From Fulvivirga imtechensis AK7 (GTDB taxonomy: Bacteria; Bacteroidota; Bacteroidia; Cytophagales; Cyclobacteriaceae): a DNA stretch of 64,000 nt. Made by a program: the position numbers and the translations under genes. The stretch is from the NCBI RefSeq assembly GCF_000331535.1, contig NZ_AMZN01000029.1, positions 1-64,000 of the forward strand, read 5' to 3'. Below are positions 31,870 to 40,986 of the stretch, piece by piece; positions within the stretch are counted from its first letter, which is position 1; every line of letters starts with the position of its first letter. The notes below the pieces were generated by a model, which worked only from the letters and a program-made list of their open reading frames with translations, was not told where the DNA came from and did no database searches.

Positions 31870-32514
31870 ATGGAAACTCTAGAAGTCGGGGTACGAGAAA
31901 AGAAGTCTGCGAAGATCAAGCTGAACATCCTTCATGCTGCTACACAGCTACTTGGTAAAAAGTCATTTACTGATCTTTATGTCGATGATATCTGCGAGAA
32001 AGTAAAGATCTCGAAGGTTACTTTTTTTAAATATTTCCCGCAAAAAGATGACATCCTGTTATATTATCTGCGAGTCTGGTGCCTCGATAGAGCCATAGAG
32101 CTTTATCACCATCCAAAAGAAGGCATAGAGGGGGTCAAATATCTTTTTGATCGGGTGTCTGATACTTTTGAACGAAACCCGGGGCTTATACTTAATTTGA
32201 TCAGCTATTTTACAAGCTTGAGCAGGCCACCATCTCCATTTCCCTTAAAGCTTGTTGAAAGACAGCTTCTTTACCCAAAAGAGGAGTATCTGAATAAGAT
32301 ACAGATCATGTCCATTCATCAAATGATGGAGAAATTTCTTCTTGAAGCTATTTTCAATAAGCAAATAACGCTTTCGAGTGATACCAAAGAACTTGCCAAT
32401 TTGTTTCTGACAGTACTCTATGGTTCGGTGGTAACATCGCATTTGGAGCAGATTAGTCCGATAAGGGCCTTTTTTAGGAGAAATATTGATAACCTGCTAA
32501 AAGGATTACACTAA
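31870..32514 (+). CDS. TetR/AcrR-family transcriptional regulator
   Basis: A 214-residue regulator. The N-terminal helix-turn-helix (about 18-62) reads LNILHAATQLLGKKSFTDLY, then VDDICEKVKISKVTFFKYFP and KDDILLYYL. The rest is helical and would form the ligand pocket and dimer interface. It is divergent from gamma-glutamyltransferase with repeated TTGTTTG words between them, so it may repress ggt and itself. Its 3' end overlaps the convergent glycosyltransferase gene by 4 bases. The ligand is unknown. Confidence 0.85.
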   Translation: METLEVGVREKKSAKIKLNILHAATQLLGKKSFTDLYVDDICEKVKISKVTFFKYFPQKDDILLYYLRVWCLDRAIELYHHPKEGIEGVKYLFDRVSDTFERNPGLILNLISYFTSLSRPPSPFPLKLVERQLLYPKEEYLNKIQIMSIHQMMEKFLLEAIFNKQITLSSDTKELANLFLTVLYGSVVTSHLEQISPIRAFFRRNIDNLLKGLH

Positions 32515-33512
32515 GCCATCATCAGGAAGTCCACACCCTCATTATAACCTTTCTGCCCCAGGTATTGAAGGATATCCGCTTTTCCCCGGCGGTCGCTCAC
32601 ATAGCACAAAATAAATAAATTGCCCGGAGCAGGAAGCCGGGTATAATGGATAAAACGCTCGCCTTTATCATTTCTTAACTTCACGTCTATAAATTTGTCG
32701 ATGGTGAGCCCCAACTGCTTTAAGTACCTGACTCTGTTGTTGACAACCCTGCCTGCTCCCCAAACCCAGAGAGGTGGTAGCAGTTTACCAAATTGCTGCT
32801 TCAAATATAGTTTTAGGTACCTGGACTTCACAAGAAAAAATCTCTCATAGGCATAGTGACTGTGATTGCGCGATAGTCTTTCAGGGTAGTCGTGCCACTC
32901 TAAAAGATAATCATTTACTTTGGCCATTGCCACACCATGATGCAGCCAGCGTAACCACAATTCGTAGTCTTCAGGCAGCTTACCTTCCTGGTAGCCCCCG
33001 AACCGATGTACCAAATGCCTGCGAAACATTACAGAAGGGTGGGAGAAAGGGGATTCTGCAAATCTTTTATGCTGAATTTCTCCAGAGGTGATAATGGTGT
33101 TGATCCAGTTGACGTAAGTGGCATAACCTTCCCGGGCCACTGTGTCCCCTTTGTATCGTACCAGTGACGAAACAAGGCCGGTATCAGTATGTGTATCCAG
33201 GTATTCGACCTGTTGCTTTAACCGCGTACTTAGCGAAAAATCGTCAGCATCCATACGGGCAATGTATTTTCCTGAACTCATTTTTATGCCAAAATTAAGC
33301 GCCCGCGCAATGCCTGACCGGGAAAGATGAAATAACCTGAGCCTGTCGTCCATGCTTGTCATTCGCTGCACTGTCCGTGTAGTGTTGTCTGTTGAACCAT
33401 CATCAACAACTATCAGTTCGAAATCTGCAAAGGTTTGCTGTAAAATACTGCGGATAGCCCGTTCAATGGTGCTTTCTGCATTGAATACTGGCAAAACTAC
33501 CGAAACTTTCAA
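32511..33512 (-). CDS. Family 2 glycosyltransferase
   Basis: A 333-residue GT-A enzyme. It begins MKVSVVLPVFNAESTIERAI, has VVDDGSTDNT for the nucleotide-binding acidic residues, ARMDADD as the metal-binding DxD, and LPEDYELWLRWLHHG with the catalytic acidic residue. The start codon is TTG at 33512, inside TTGA shared with the stop of the upstream TPR gene, so translation is probably coupled. It transfers a sugar to a cell-surface polysaccharide or glycan. The roughly 100-residue C-terminal extension looks like a nucleotide-binding-like fold (WVWGAGRVVNNRVRYL). Confidence 0.88.
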   Translation of the reverse strand: MKVSVVLPVFNAESTIERAIRSILQQTFADFELIVVDDGSTDNTTRTVQRMTSMDDRLRLFHLSRSGIARALNFGIKMSSGKYIARMDADDFSLSTRLKQQVEYLDTHTDTGLVSSLVRYKGDTVAREGYATYVNWINTIITSGEIQHKRFAESPFSHPSVMFRRHLVHRFGGYQEGKLPEDYELWLRWLHHGVAMAKVNDYLLEWHDYPERLSRNHSHYAYERFFLVKSRYLKLYLKQQFGKLLPPLWVWGAGRVVNNRVRYLKQLGLTIDKFIDVKLRNDKGERFIHYTRLPAPGNLFILCYVSDRRGKADILQYLGQKGYNEGVDFLMMA

Positions 33513-34240
33513 GATTTGCGCTTCAAAAATCCCTTCAGAAACTCTTTAAACGCCTTTCGCTCGGACCGGGTGGTCAGTAGGCTCTTTACCAGTCGTAAGT
33601 AACCTTTCATGGTAAGCTTTTCTTCCCGTTGCAGTTTTTGCTCCTTCTTTTTGTGAAGCTCTATTTTTGGGAGATCCGAAGCCGGTGCTTTTTTTGTTTT
33701 TTCAGGATCATACTTCGGATCAAGCCGATCGGCTCGTTCAAAGCTTTTATTAGATTGCTCAATATATCCCAGTTTTTCCTCGATAAGGCCTTTGTTGTTG
33801 AAGGCGATGGCGTCTTCAGGGTCAAGGGCGATCGTTTTTTCATAATCGGCAATGGCCCCTTTAAGATCGCCCATCCGTTCTTTGATGAAGGCTCTGCTTG
33901 AATACCGGAATGGTTTGTGAGGCTCCAGCTCTACGGCCTTGTTCAGGTCTTGTAAAGAGAGGCCATTGTCTCCGGAAAGATGTAATGCCACTGCACGCTC
34001 ACTATAGTAGAAAGCATTGTCCGGTTGCAATTCGATCAGTATGTTGAAATCATCTAACGCTTCACTGAAGCGCTGCAGCTTGAAGAAGGACTTCGCCCTG
34101 TTATAGCGGGCTTCATGGTGTTTCGAATCAACTGCCAGAGCCTGGCTAAACCATTCTATGGCCTCTGCAAAATTGTCGTTTTTACAGCGGTCAATACCTT
34201 TAATATAGTAATCCTGTGCTGTCTGATTCATTTTCAACAT
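33509..34240 (-). CDS. Tetratricopeptide-repeat protein
   Basis: About 243 residues, with four to five TPR units between about 8 and 170 (for example AIEWFSQALAVDSKHHEARY, ALDDFNILIELQPDNAFYYS, AIADYEKTIALDPEDAIAFN), then a basic tail (LHKKKEQKLQREEKLTMKGY). ATG 34240 is preferred because an AGGAC motif sits at a suitable distance; ATG 34231 is also possible. It overlaps the lysine-rich lipoprotein gene at its 5' end and the TTG start of the glycosyltransferase at its 3' end. The three genes are one translationally coupled operon. TPRs mediate protein contacts, perhaps with the glycosyltransferase. Confidence 0.8.
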   Translation of the reverse strand: MLKMNQTAQDYYIKGIDRCKNDNFAEAIEWFSQALAVDSKHHEARYNRAKSFFKLQRFSEALDDFNILIELQPDNAFYYSERAVALHLSGDNGLSLQDLNKAVELEPHKPFRYSSRAFIKERMGDLKGAIADYEKTIALDPEDAIAFNNKGLIEEKLGYIEQSNKSFERADRLDPKYDPEKTKKAPASDLPKIELHKKKEQKLQREEKLTMKGYLRLVKSLLTTRSERKAFKEFLKGFLKRKS

Positions 34241-34505
34241 TTTCAAGGTCCTGTCCTTTAATTTCTTCCGTTTCCTTGATCTTTTTTGTTTTGGGTGGCT
34301 TTTTTCGAGGAGGCTTCACCTCTTTTGATTGTTTCAGGATCTTTACCTTTACATATTTTACCCGTTTTTTATGCTTGTCCTTCTTTTTGTTGAAAAACCT
34401 GTTCCTGTTGTCAGGCTTCACATGTTTTACAGTGGTGTACTTAGCACTGTCACATGCAAATAGCAGGCTAAGGACCAGGAGCGATATGGTTAAAACACGT
34501 TTCAA
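34200..34505 (-). CDS. Small lysine-rich lipoprotein
   Basis: A 101-residue protein starting at TTG 34505 with a lipoprotein signal MKRVLTISLLVLSLLFAC (lipid-modified Cys18). The mature part is extremely basic and low in complexity (NRFFNKKKDKHKKRVKYVKV, KPPRKKPPKTKKIKETEE). It probably lies at the membrane face and could contact acidic polysaccharide or peptidoglycan, but nothing shows this directly. Its 3' end overlaps the TPR gene by about 40 bases. Small basic lipoproteins of this type are often unannotated. Confidence 0.6.
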   Translation of the reverse strand: MKRVLTISLLVLSLLFACDSAKYTTVKHVKPDNRNRFFNKKKDKHKKRVKYVKVKILKQSKEVKPPRKKPPKTKKIKETEEIKGQDLENVENESDSTGLLY

Positions 34506-34571
34506 GTAGAACTACTAAAACGCAAAGTAGTTTGATTTTATTGAAAAAGTAAATGAATAGTTCGTGTTTTC

Positions 34572-34627
34572 GATTCACAGTTCGCAGTTCACAGTTCACA
34601 GTTCTCAGTTCACGGTTCACAGTTCAG
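34572..34627. repeat. Short tandem repeat of about 7-8 bases (CAGTTCA type)
   Basis: Seven or so imperfect units of CAGTTCA/CAGTTCG follow one another (TTCACAGTTCGCAGTTCACA, GTTCACAGTTCTCAGTTCAC, GGTTCACAGTTCAG). The block lies in the gap between the lipoprotein and the membrane glycosyltransferase genes. Comparable low-complexity text occurs at other gene ends in this window. Confidence 0.65.
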
Positions 34628-34662
34628 AGACCAGTAACAAGAAATCAGCGACCAGCTATCAG

Positions 34663-35856
34663 CTACACATTCACCTGTGCGGTGGCTCGCTTGGCTTTGT
34701 CCCATACGGCTGATTGGGTGCCTTTTATATACCTGAAGAAACCTCTGAATACGGCATAATTCATCATAGTGAAATAATAGGGGATGAAAAATACTTTCAC
34801 TTTCAGGTTATTGTTTTGTAACATCCAGCCGATAGCAGAGAAGATATAGAATAATGCCTGAAGGACAAAAATGGCTTGATAAAGCTGATGACTATACAGG
34901 GCCAAATATAAATTACTGAAAAAGATCACGATAAGCGCCAGCGGAGCCAGGGTCCATCGGAGTACGCGATGTGATATGTACTGGAAACTTAATGTGCCAT
35001 ATTTAAAAATATTGAGGAGTGGGCTCAACTTCACAATAGCTTGTATGCCACCCGCTGAGATCCGGATCTTTCTTTTTAGTTCTTCTTTTACAGATGCTGA
35101 CCCCGTTTCCATGGCGTAGGCGTCAGGTTCATACTCTACCTTATATCCTGCCATGGCTATTTTTAAAGATACGTAGAAGTCTTCAATGATGATATGATTG
35201 TCTACAGGTTCAAATAGCTCTGTTCTGACAGCGAAAAGCTCTCCGGCAGCTCCTACTACCGAATGCAGCTCCGAATCCCATTGTTTTAGCTTTGATTCAT
35301 ACTTCCAGTAAAAACCCTCACCTGATGCCGCGGCATTATCACTTTCATTGGAGAACACCCGTTTCTCACCAGCTACCAGGCCAACTTTAGGATCACCGAA
35401 ATGATGTACAATGTTTTGAATGGCATCCGAGTTAAGAGTGGTGTTGGCATCCGAAAAAATAGTGACAGGTGATTTGACAAAAGGCATAACACGGTTAACC
35501 GCAGCGATCTTGCCATTCCTCTTATTTTCGTGGTGATGTTCTACCTGCGGATAACTTTTGATAATTTCTGCTGTTTCATCAGTAGAGCCATCTGTTACGA
35601 TCAAGACCTTCATTTTGTCTTCCGGATAGTTGAGACTGAGGGAGTTTTCTATCTTTTGACGTATGCAGTCTTCTTCATTGTATGCAGCAATTATATGAGT
35701 TACCTCAGGGAAGAATTTTGTAGAAGTAGCGGTTGGTTTGCGTGAAAATATACGTTTGATCTTAACTAAAAAGAAGAGTAAAAACCCATAACCAACATAA
35801 GCATAAACGACAATGAATATACAGGTCCAGAAGCAAATCTCTATTATTTCATTCAT
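34663..35856 (-). CDS. Membrane family 2 glycosyltransferase
   Basis: A 397-residue processive-type glycosyltransferase. One membrane segment (about 8-32) is followed by the GT-A domain (about 48-280). Motifs are HIIAAYNEEDCIRQKIENSL, VTDGSTDET, FSDANTTLNSDA (DxD), and a QxxRW-like region (KRKIRISAGGIQAI). Three or four C-terminal membrane segments (about 300-375) follow. It resembles cellulose/hyaluronan-synthase-like enzymes that make and extrude surface polysaccharides. The conserved IIEDFYVSLKIAMAGYKV carries the catalytic Asp. It is the most upstream member of the minus-strand group and the only polytopic one. Confidence 0.85.
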   Translation of the reverse strand: MNEIIEICFWTCIFIVVYAYVGYGFLLFFLVKIKRIFSRKPTATSTKFFPEVTHIIAAYNEEDCIRQKIENSLSLNYPEDKMKVLIVTDGSTDETAEIIKSYPQVEHHHENKRNGKIAAVNRVMPFVKSPVTIFSDANTTLNSDAIQNIVHHFGDPKVGLVAGEKRVFSNESDNAAASGEGFYWKYESKLKQWDSELHSVVGAAGELFAVRTELFEPVDNHIIIEDFYVSLKIAMAGYKVEYEPDAYAMETGSASVKEELKRKIRISAGGIQAIVKLSPLLNIFKYGTLSFQYISHRVLRWTLAPLALIVIFFSNLYLALYSHQLYQAIFVLQALFYIFSAIGWMLQNNNLKVKVFFIPYYFTMMNYAVFRGFFRYIKGTQSAVWDKAKRATAQVNV

Positions 35857-35869
35857 TAAAGCGATCTAT

Positions 35870-35948
35870 TTAGTGTTTGTAAGGAAACTCTAAGTGGCTT
35901 TAAGAAAACGAATGTAGCGCAGACATTGCTGTTTTCTTAGAGACACTA
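35870..35948. repeat. MITE-like element, short copy
   Basis: A 79-base version of the dispersed element. The left end is TTAGTGTTTGTAAGGAAACT and CTAAGTGGCTTTAAGAAAAC. The right end is GTAGCGCAGACATTGCTGTT and TTCTTAGAGACACTA. The interior present in the longer copies is missing, leaving ends that could fold into one long hairpin. It lies in the divergent region before the 1553-residue adhesin gene. Confidence 0.7.
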
Positions 35949-36134
35949 TTTATAAGTTAACCGGTTATGCTAAAAATACCTGAAAGGCAAATTTGAGCAA
36001 AAAAGGTTGATGATAATGTTAAATCAAAATTTTTAACCGGGATTTCAGAAAAATGTTTTTTATATATAAAAATATTAAAAAATAGATCAGTGTAATATTT
36101 CTGTTAAATTTGTTATCCCAATTTATTAGAATAA

Positions 36135-39100
36135 ATGGCGAACGGTTTGCGTTTTAAAAGTATCATAGGTGTTATTTTCATCACGATCAGCATTTGCGGT
36201 ATTTTGGTAAATGCCCGCGCCCAGTCGCCTCAATTTACCAGTACACCCGTTGAAAATGGTGAATATGGTGCGTCTTACCAGTACAATATTACAACCTCTC
36301 CGGGCGCTGGCGATCTTGAGATCTTACTGACTTCGGGCGATCTTCCTGCAGGTATTACACTGACCGACTTTGGAGATGGCACAGGACAGTTGGCAGGCAC
36401 TCCAACTGAAACGGGAAGTTTTCCCATTGTTCTCACAGTGCGGGAAGAATTGGATAATGCCAGCAGCGATACACAAAGTTTTACGCTTTCCATTGCCAAA
36501 GCAACAGCGACTGTAAGTTTTGATGACCTTTCAACCACCTACAATGGCGGCCCTCAGACACCAACAGTCATTACCACACCTTCCGGTCTTACGGTAGATG
36601 TGACATATGATGGCAGCGCCACAGCTCCGACCAATGCAGGGAGCTATGAGGTAGTAGCTACGGTGAATGATGCTAATTACACCGGCAGCGCTACCGGTAC
36701 ATTCACCATTAATAAAGCCACCGCTACCGTAACGCTTGACGACCTGACTGTTACCTACAATGGCAGCCCTCAGTCACCAACGGTCACTACCACACCTTCC
36801 GGTCTTACGGTAGATGTGACCTATGATGGCAGTGCCACAGCTCCGACCAATGCAGGGAGCTATGAGGTAACAGCCATGGTGAATGATGCTAATTACACCG
36901 GTAGCGCTACCGGTACATTAACCATTAATAAAGCCACCGCTACCGTAACGCTTGACGACCTGACTGTTAACTACAATGGCAGCCCTCAGTCACCAACGGT
37001 CACTACCACACCTTCCGGTCTTACGGTAGATGTGACCTATGATGGCAGCGCCACAGCCCCGACCAATGCAGGGAGCTATGAGGTAACAGCTACGGTGAAT
37101 GATGCTAATTACACCGGTAGCGCTACCGGTACCTTCACCATTAATAAAGCCACCGCTACCGTAACGCTTGACGACCTGACTGTTACCTACAATGGCAGCC
37201 CTCAGTCACCAACGGTCACTACCACACCTTCCGGTCTTACGGTAGATGTGACCTATGATGGCAGTGCCACAGCTCCGACCAATGCAGGGAGCTATGAGGT
37301 AACAGCTACGGTGAATGATGTTAATTACAGCGGTAATAACACTGGCACCTTTACCATTAACAAGGCCGGCGCAACAGTAACTTTTGGCAGTCTTACTGCT
37401 ACATATGATGGCAACCCGAAGCCTGTTACTACTACTACCACACCGGCAGGATTAGGAGTGAGCATTACTTATGATGGATCATTGACGCCACCCACTAATG
37501 TTGGTTCTTATGCAGTAATAGCTACAATAAATGATCCCAACTATACAGGGTCAGCGTCTAATACATTCAGTATCACCAAGGCATCAGCAATGGTATCGTT
37601 ATCAAATACCATCCAAACTTATGATGGAGCGCCTAAAATGGTCACTGTTACTACCACACCATCTGGTCTTACTGTAAATATTACGTATGATGGCTCAACT
37701 ACACCTCCCACCAATGCGGGCACCTATGCGGTGGTTGCTACCGTAGATGATACGAATTATGGCGGTTCTAATAGTGGCTCTCTTCGCATAAATAAAGCAG
37801 TGGCTACAGTTACCATCAGTAATCTCTATCAAAATTATGATGGTGACGAAAAACCCGTTACAGTTACTACTGTTCCCTCTGGACTGACTACTACCGTTAC
37901 TTATGACGGCTCGTCAACAGTACCCTCTGCACCGGGATCTTACGTGGTAGAGGCTATAGTTAGCAACGCAAATTATTCAGGTTCATCTTCCCAGGTATTG
38001 GTGATCAATGGTCCTCCTACTACATCAGGGATACCTGATGTAAATGTAAACGAAGATGCTGCTAATTATAACATAGCGCTGAGGCCAATCTTTGCCGATG
38101 CTGAGGATAGTGATGCTGCCCTTAACTTTGCAGTGGTGAACAACACTAATCCCACGCTATTCACAAGTACCAACATCAATAGCTCTGACGTGTTGATCCT
38201 TGATTTTGCACCAGACCAAAATGGGGAAGCTTTTATCACGGTAAGGGTTACAGATACAGGAGGCCTTTTTGTGGATGATGAATTTAAAGTTTCTGTTGCA
38301 GCCGTTCAGGACAACCCTGTATTTACCAGTACACCTGTTTTAGGAGCTGTAAGAGGTAGTAACTATGCGTATAATTCCCAGGCCACTGATCCGGATGTAG
38401 GTGATGTGCTAACTTATTCTAGTGTGGTAAAGCCAGGCTGGCTAACCTTTCAGGACAATGGCGGTGGTTCGGGAACTTTATCAGGAACACCCGGTGCAGG
38501 TGATATTGGTAGTCATGATGTGTTACTGATTGTTACTGATGGGGGCAGACAAGCGGTACAGGAGTTTCAAATTACAGTGGTAGAAACAAACTTTGAACCA
38601 TCCTTTACCTCTACACCTGTAACATCTGTGGACGAGGATGAATTGTATTCTTACAACGTTACCGCAACAGACCCGGATGCCGGTGACACTCCGACTATTT
38701 CTGTTGTAACTAAGCCAGATTGGCTGGCATTAGGGGAAGTAGATGGGACAGATGATGTTCTTTATGGCACACCTACCAATGCTGATGTGGGTGAGCATGA
38801 CGTTGTTTTGCGTGCTACTGATATGTTTGGAGCATTCGATGAGCAGTCTTTTATCATTACGGTGATCAATATAAATGATGCGCCTGAGTTTACCTCGGAG
38901 CCTGTGACAACGGCCACGCAGAATATCGAATATACATACAACATCCAGATAAAGGACGAGGATCCTGACGACAATTATACGATTACCGCTACCACAATAC
39001 CTTCCTGGCTAGACCAGCCTGTTGATCAGGGAAATGGTATGGCATTATTGTCGGGAATACCTCCTGTCAGTACGACCAATTTTGAAGAATACAATGTTAC

Positions 39101-40796
39101 ACTTATAGTGGAAGATGCAGCGGGAGCCACTGACGAGCAACAGTTTACGATCACGGTAGAATATCAAAATTACCCACCCACGCTTGATCCCATTGCAGAC
39201 CAGGGCCCCTTTAACGAAGATCACCCCGGCACAATAACAGTGCCGCTAACTGGTATTTCAGCGGGCAATGGTGAGACTCAAACATTATCTGTTACCGTAG
39301 TGTCGGACAATGAAAATCTTATTTCCGATGTAGATGTGAACTATACCAGCCCTGAGGTTGGAGGTTCGCTCTCTTTTAGACCTGAAGCCGACCAAAATGG
39401 CGTTGCCAATATTACTGTTACTGTACAGGACAGTGGTGCGGAAAGCTTCAATAGCATTTCAAGGTCTTTTCAGGTGACGATTAACCCTGTCAATGATAAG
39501 CCTGTTTTTACGAAAACCCATGCGGACCAGCGCGTCAGAGTAGGTGAGGAGTTCTCTGCTGTTGTAGAGGCCACAGATATTGATACCGGTGATGTATTGA
39601 CAATAACAATGAGCACTGAAGCCGGCTGGCTTACCCTGGAGGATAATGGAAATGGTATGGCAGCCATATCAGGAACAGTGCCACAAGGGGCTGCCGGAAC
39701 TAATTATCTTGTAACGGTAAAGGTGACTGATCAGGCAGGAGAATTTTCGACAACGGCTTTTACTATTAGTGTGAATACTCCGCCACTGATTAATAACATT
39801 GATATATCCATTGATGAAGATGAAGTATATGAATTTTTGATAGATGATTTCAATAGTGTTTTTTCGGATACGGAGAATGATAATATTGCCAAAATAAGAA
39901 TTCAGTCATTGCCGGATTTCGTCAAAACTTTTACTTGGCAAGGCACGGCCATTAAGGCGGGGGATGAAATAACGGTTGATAACGGTAGTATTAAACAGCT
40001 AATTTACACTCCTCCTATTGATGAATCTGGAACGGCCAATTTTACTTGGCAAGCCTTTGATGGTTACGACTGGTCGGATCTAGCGGAGGTAACAATAGTG
40101 GTTATTGCTATTAATGATGCCCCATTTTTTAAGGAAAAAGAGGATGAACCAATATTTTATAAGCAAGGGGACGGCCCTGTGCCTGTTACTCGTATTTTGG
40201 TGATCAGAGACATTGATAATCAAAACTTGAAAGAAGCCACAATTAACATACTTCAAGAAGGGTATATAAAAGGCGAGGATATACTTCAGTACGATAATTC
40301 TTTTAATTCAAATATCACAGGCAAATTTGACGCACAAACCGGAGAAATGAAATTGACTGGTATAGATAATTTTATCAATTATGCGGAAGCAATCAAAAAT
40401 GTGCTTTATGAAAATACCTTCCTTGGAGAAACGGACAAAACGGAAAAGACAATCAGTATTGTTGTTACAGATGAAGATGGAGAAAAGAGTGAAGCTTTTA
40501 ATCGAAAAATAGAAATAACAGAAGTGCTCCCCGAAGTTGATATAGTAAGCGCCTTTACTCCAAATAATGATGGGACTAATGATTACTGGGATTTCAAGAA
40601 CCTGGAGTATTACACTACTATAAAAATCTCAGTGTTTAACGATAATGGCAGCCGAGTCTTTTCATGTAGCAGTGTAGATTGCAAGTGGGATGGCACTATG
40701 GAGGGGAAAGCCTTGCCGGCAGGTTCTTACTTCTACACAATCGATCTTAACAATGGCAGGCGTAAGTATCAGGGTACGGTTACCATCCTGAAATAG
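36135..40796 (+). CDS. MBG-repeat giant surface protein with T9SS type B sorting domain
   Basis: A 1553-residue exported protein. A signal peptide (about 1-29, ending NARAQ) is followed by a putative Ig-like (He_PIG) domain and seven MBG repeats (about 122-620). These repeats share ATVTLDDLTVTYNGSPQSPT and THAGSYEV-like ANDANYTGSATGT patterns. Several cadherin/He_PIG-like domains follow (about 630-1330; FTSTPV, SATDPDAGD and LSGTP signatures). The C-terminal gliding-motility/T9SS type B domain starts near FTPNNDGTNDYWDFKNLEYY and ends KYQGTVTILK. It is predicted to be secreted through the T9SS and held on the cell surface as an adhesin. A paralogue follows at 40987. Confidence 0.88.
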   Translation: MANGLRFKSIIGVIFITISICGILVNARAQSPQFTSTPVENGEYGASYQYNITTSPGAGDLEILLTSGDLPAGITLTDFGDGTGQLAGTPTETGSFPIVLTVREELDNASSDTQSFTLSIAKATATVSFDDLSTTYNGGPQTPTVITTPSGLTVDVTYDGSATAPTNAGSYEVVATVNDANYTGSATGTFTINKATATVTLDDLTVTYNGSPQSPTVTTTPSGLTVDVTYDGSATAPTNAGSYEVTAMVNDANYTGSATGTLTINKATATVTLDDLTVNYNGSPQSPTVTTTPSGLTVDVTYDGSATAPTNAGSYEVTATVNDANYTGSATGTFTINKATATVTLDDLTVTYNGSPQSPTVTTTPSGLTVDVTYDGSATAPTNAGSYEVTATVNDVNYSGNNTGTFTINKAGATVTFGSLTATYDGNPKPVTTTTTPAGLGVSITYDGSLTPPTNVGSYAVIATINDPNYTGSASNTFSITKASAMVSLSNTIQTYDGAPKMVTVTTTPSGLTVNITYDGSTTPPTNAGTYAVVATVDDTNYGGSNSGSLRINKAVATVTISNLYQNYDGDEKPVTVTTVPSGLTTTVTYDGSSTVPSAPGSYVVEAIVSNANYSGSSSQVLVINGPPTTSGIPDVNVNEDAANYNIALRPIFADAEDSDAALNFAVVNNTNPTLFTSTNINSSDVLILDFAPDQNGEAFITVRVTDTGGLFVDDEFKVSVAAVQDNPVFTSTPVLGAVRGSNYAYNSQATDPDVGDVLTYSSVVKPGWLTFQDNGGGSGTLSGTPGAGDIGSHDVLLIVTDGGRQAVQEFQITVVETNFEPSFTSTPVTSVDEDELYSYNVTATDPDAGDTPTISVVTKPDWLALGEVDGTDDVLYGTPTNADVGEHDVVLRATDMFGAFDEQSFIITVININDAPEFTSEPVTTATQNIEYTYNIQIKDEDPDDNYTITATTIPSWLDQPVDQGNGMALLSGIPPVSTTNFEEYNVTLIVEDAAGATDEQQFTITVEYQNYPPTLDPIADQGPFNEDHPGTITVPLTGISAGNGETQTLSVTVVSDNENLISDVDVNYTSPEVGGSLSFRPEADQNGVANITVTVQDSGAESFNSISRSFQVTINPVNDKPVFTKTHADQRVRVGEEFSAVVEATDIDTGDVLTITMSTEAGWLTLEDNGNGMAAISGTVPQGAAGTNYLVTVKVTDQAGEFSTTAFTISVNTPPLINNIDISIDEDEVYEFLIDDFNSVFSDTENDNIAKIRIQSLPDFVKTFTWQGTAIKAGDEITVDNGSIKQLIYTPPIDESGTANFTWQAFDGYDWSDLAEVTIVVIAINDAPFFKEKEDEPIFYKQGDGPVPVTRILVIRDIDNQNLKEATINILQEGYIKGEDILQYDNSFNSNITGKFDAQTGEMKLTGIDNFINYAEAIKNVLYENTFLGETDKTEKTISIVVTDEDGEKSEAFNRKIEITEVLPEVDIVSAFTPNNDGTNDYWDFKNLEYYTTIKISVFNDNGSRVFSCSSVDCKWDGTMEGKALPAGSYFYTIDLNNGRRKYQGTVTILK
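36501..37364 (+). repeat. Four 216-bp coding repeats (MBG units)
   Basis: Units start at 36501, 36717, 36933 and 37149, exactly 216 bases (72 codons) apart. Units 2-4 differ by only a handful of bases, mostly at synonymous or single codon positions (for example TTACC versus TTAAC at the same place). Unit 1 is more diverged. Such identity at third codon positions points to recent duplication or ongoing gene conversion, and to possible repeat-number variation between isolates. Confidence 0.85.
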
Positions 40797-40986
40797 AATA
40801 TTTAGTGATGAGCAAGCGTACTCTGATACGAGGAAGACGGATAAGTTTTTTTAGTTTGTGTCTGTAACTTTTAATTATCTCAGTTGTTCAAGAAGAGTAA
40901 TATGTGACACTGTAAGTTAAAGATTTTGAGGTGATTTGATCTCAAATCAATACAAAGTCACATGGTATTTTTCACCAAACAGTTAA

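Noticed and set aside
36501-37364. CRISPR-like direct repeats
   Set aside because: The 216-bp repeats are in frame and encode MBG domains of one open gene; there are no unique spacers and no cas genes.
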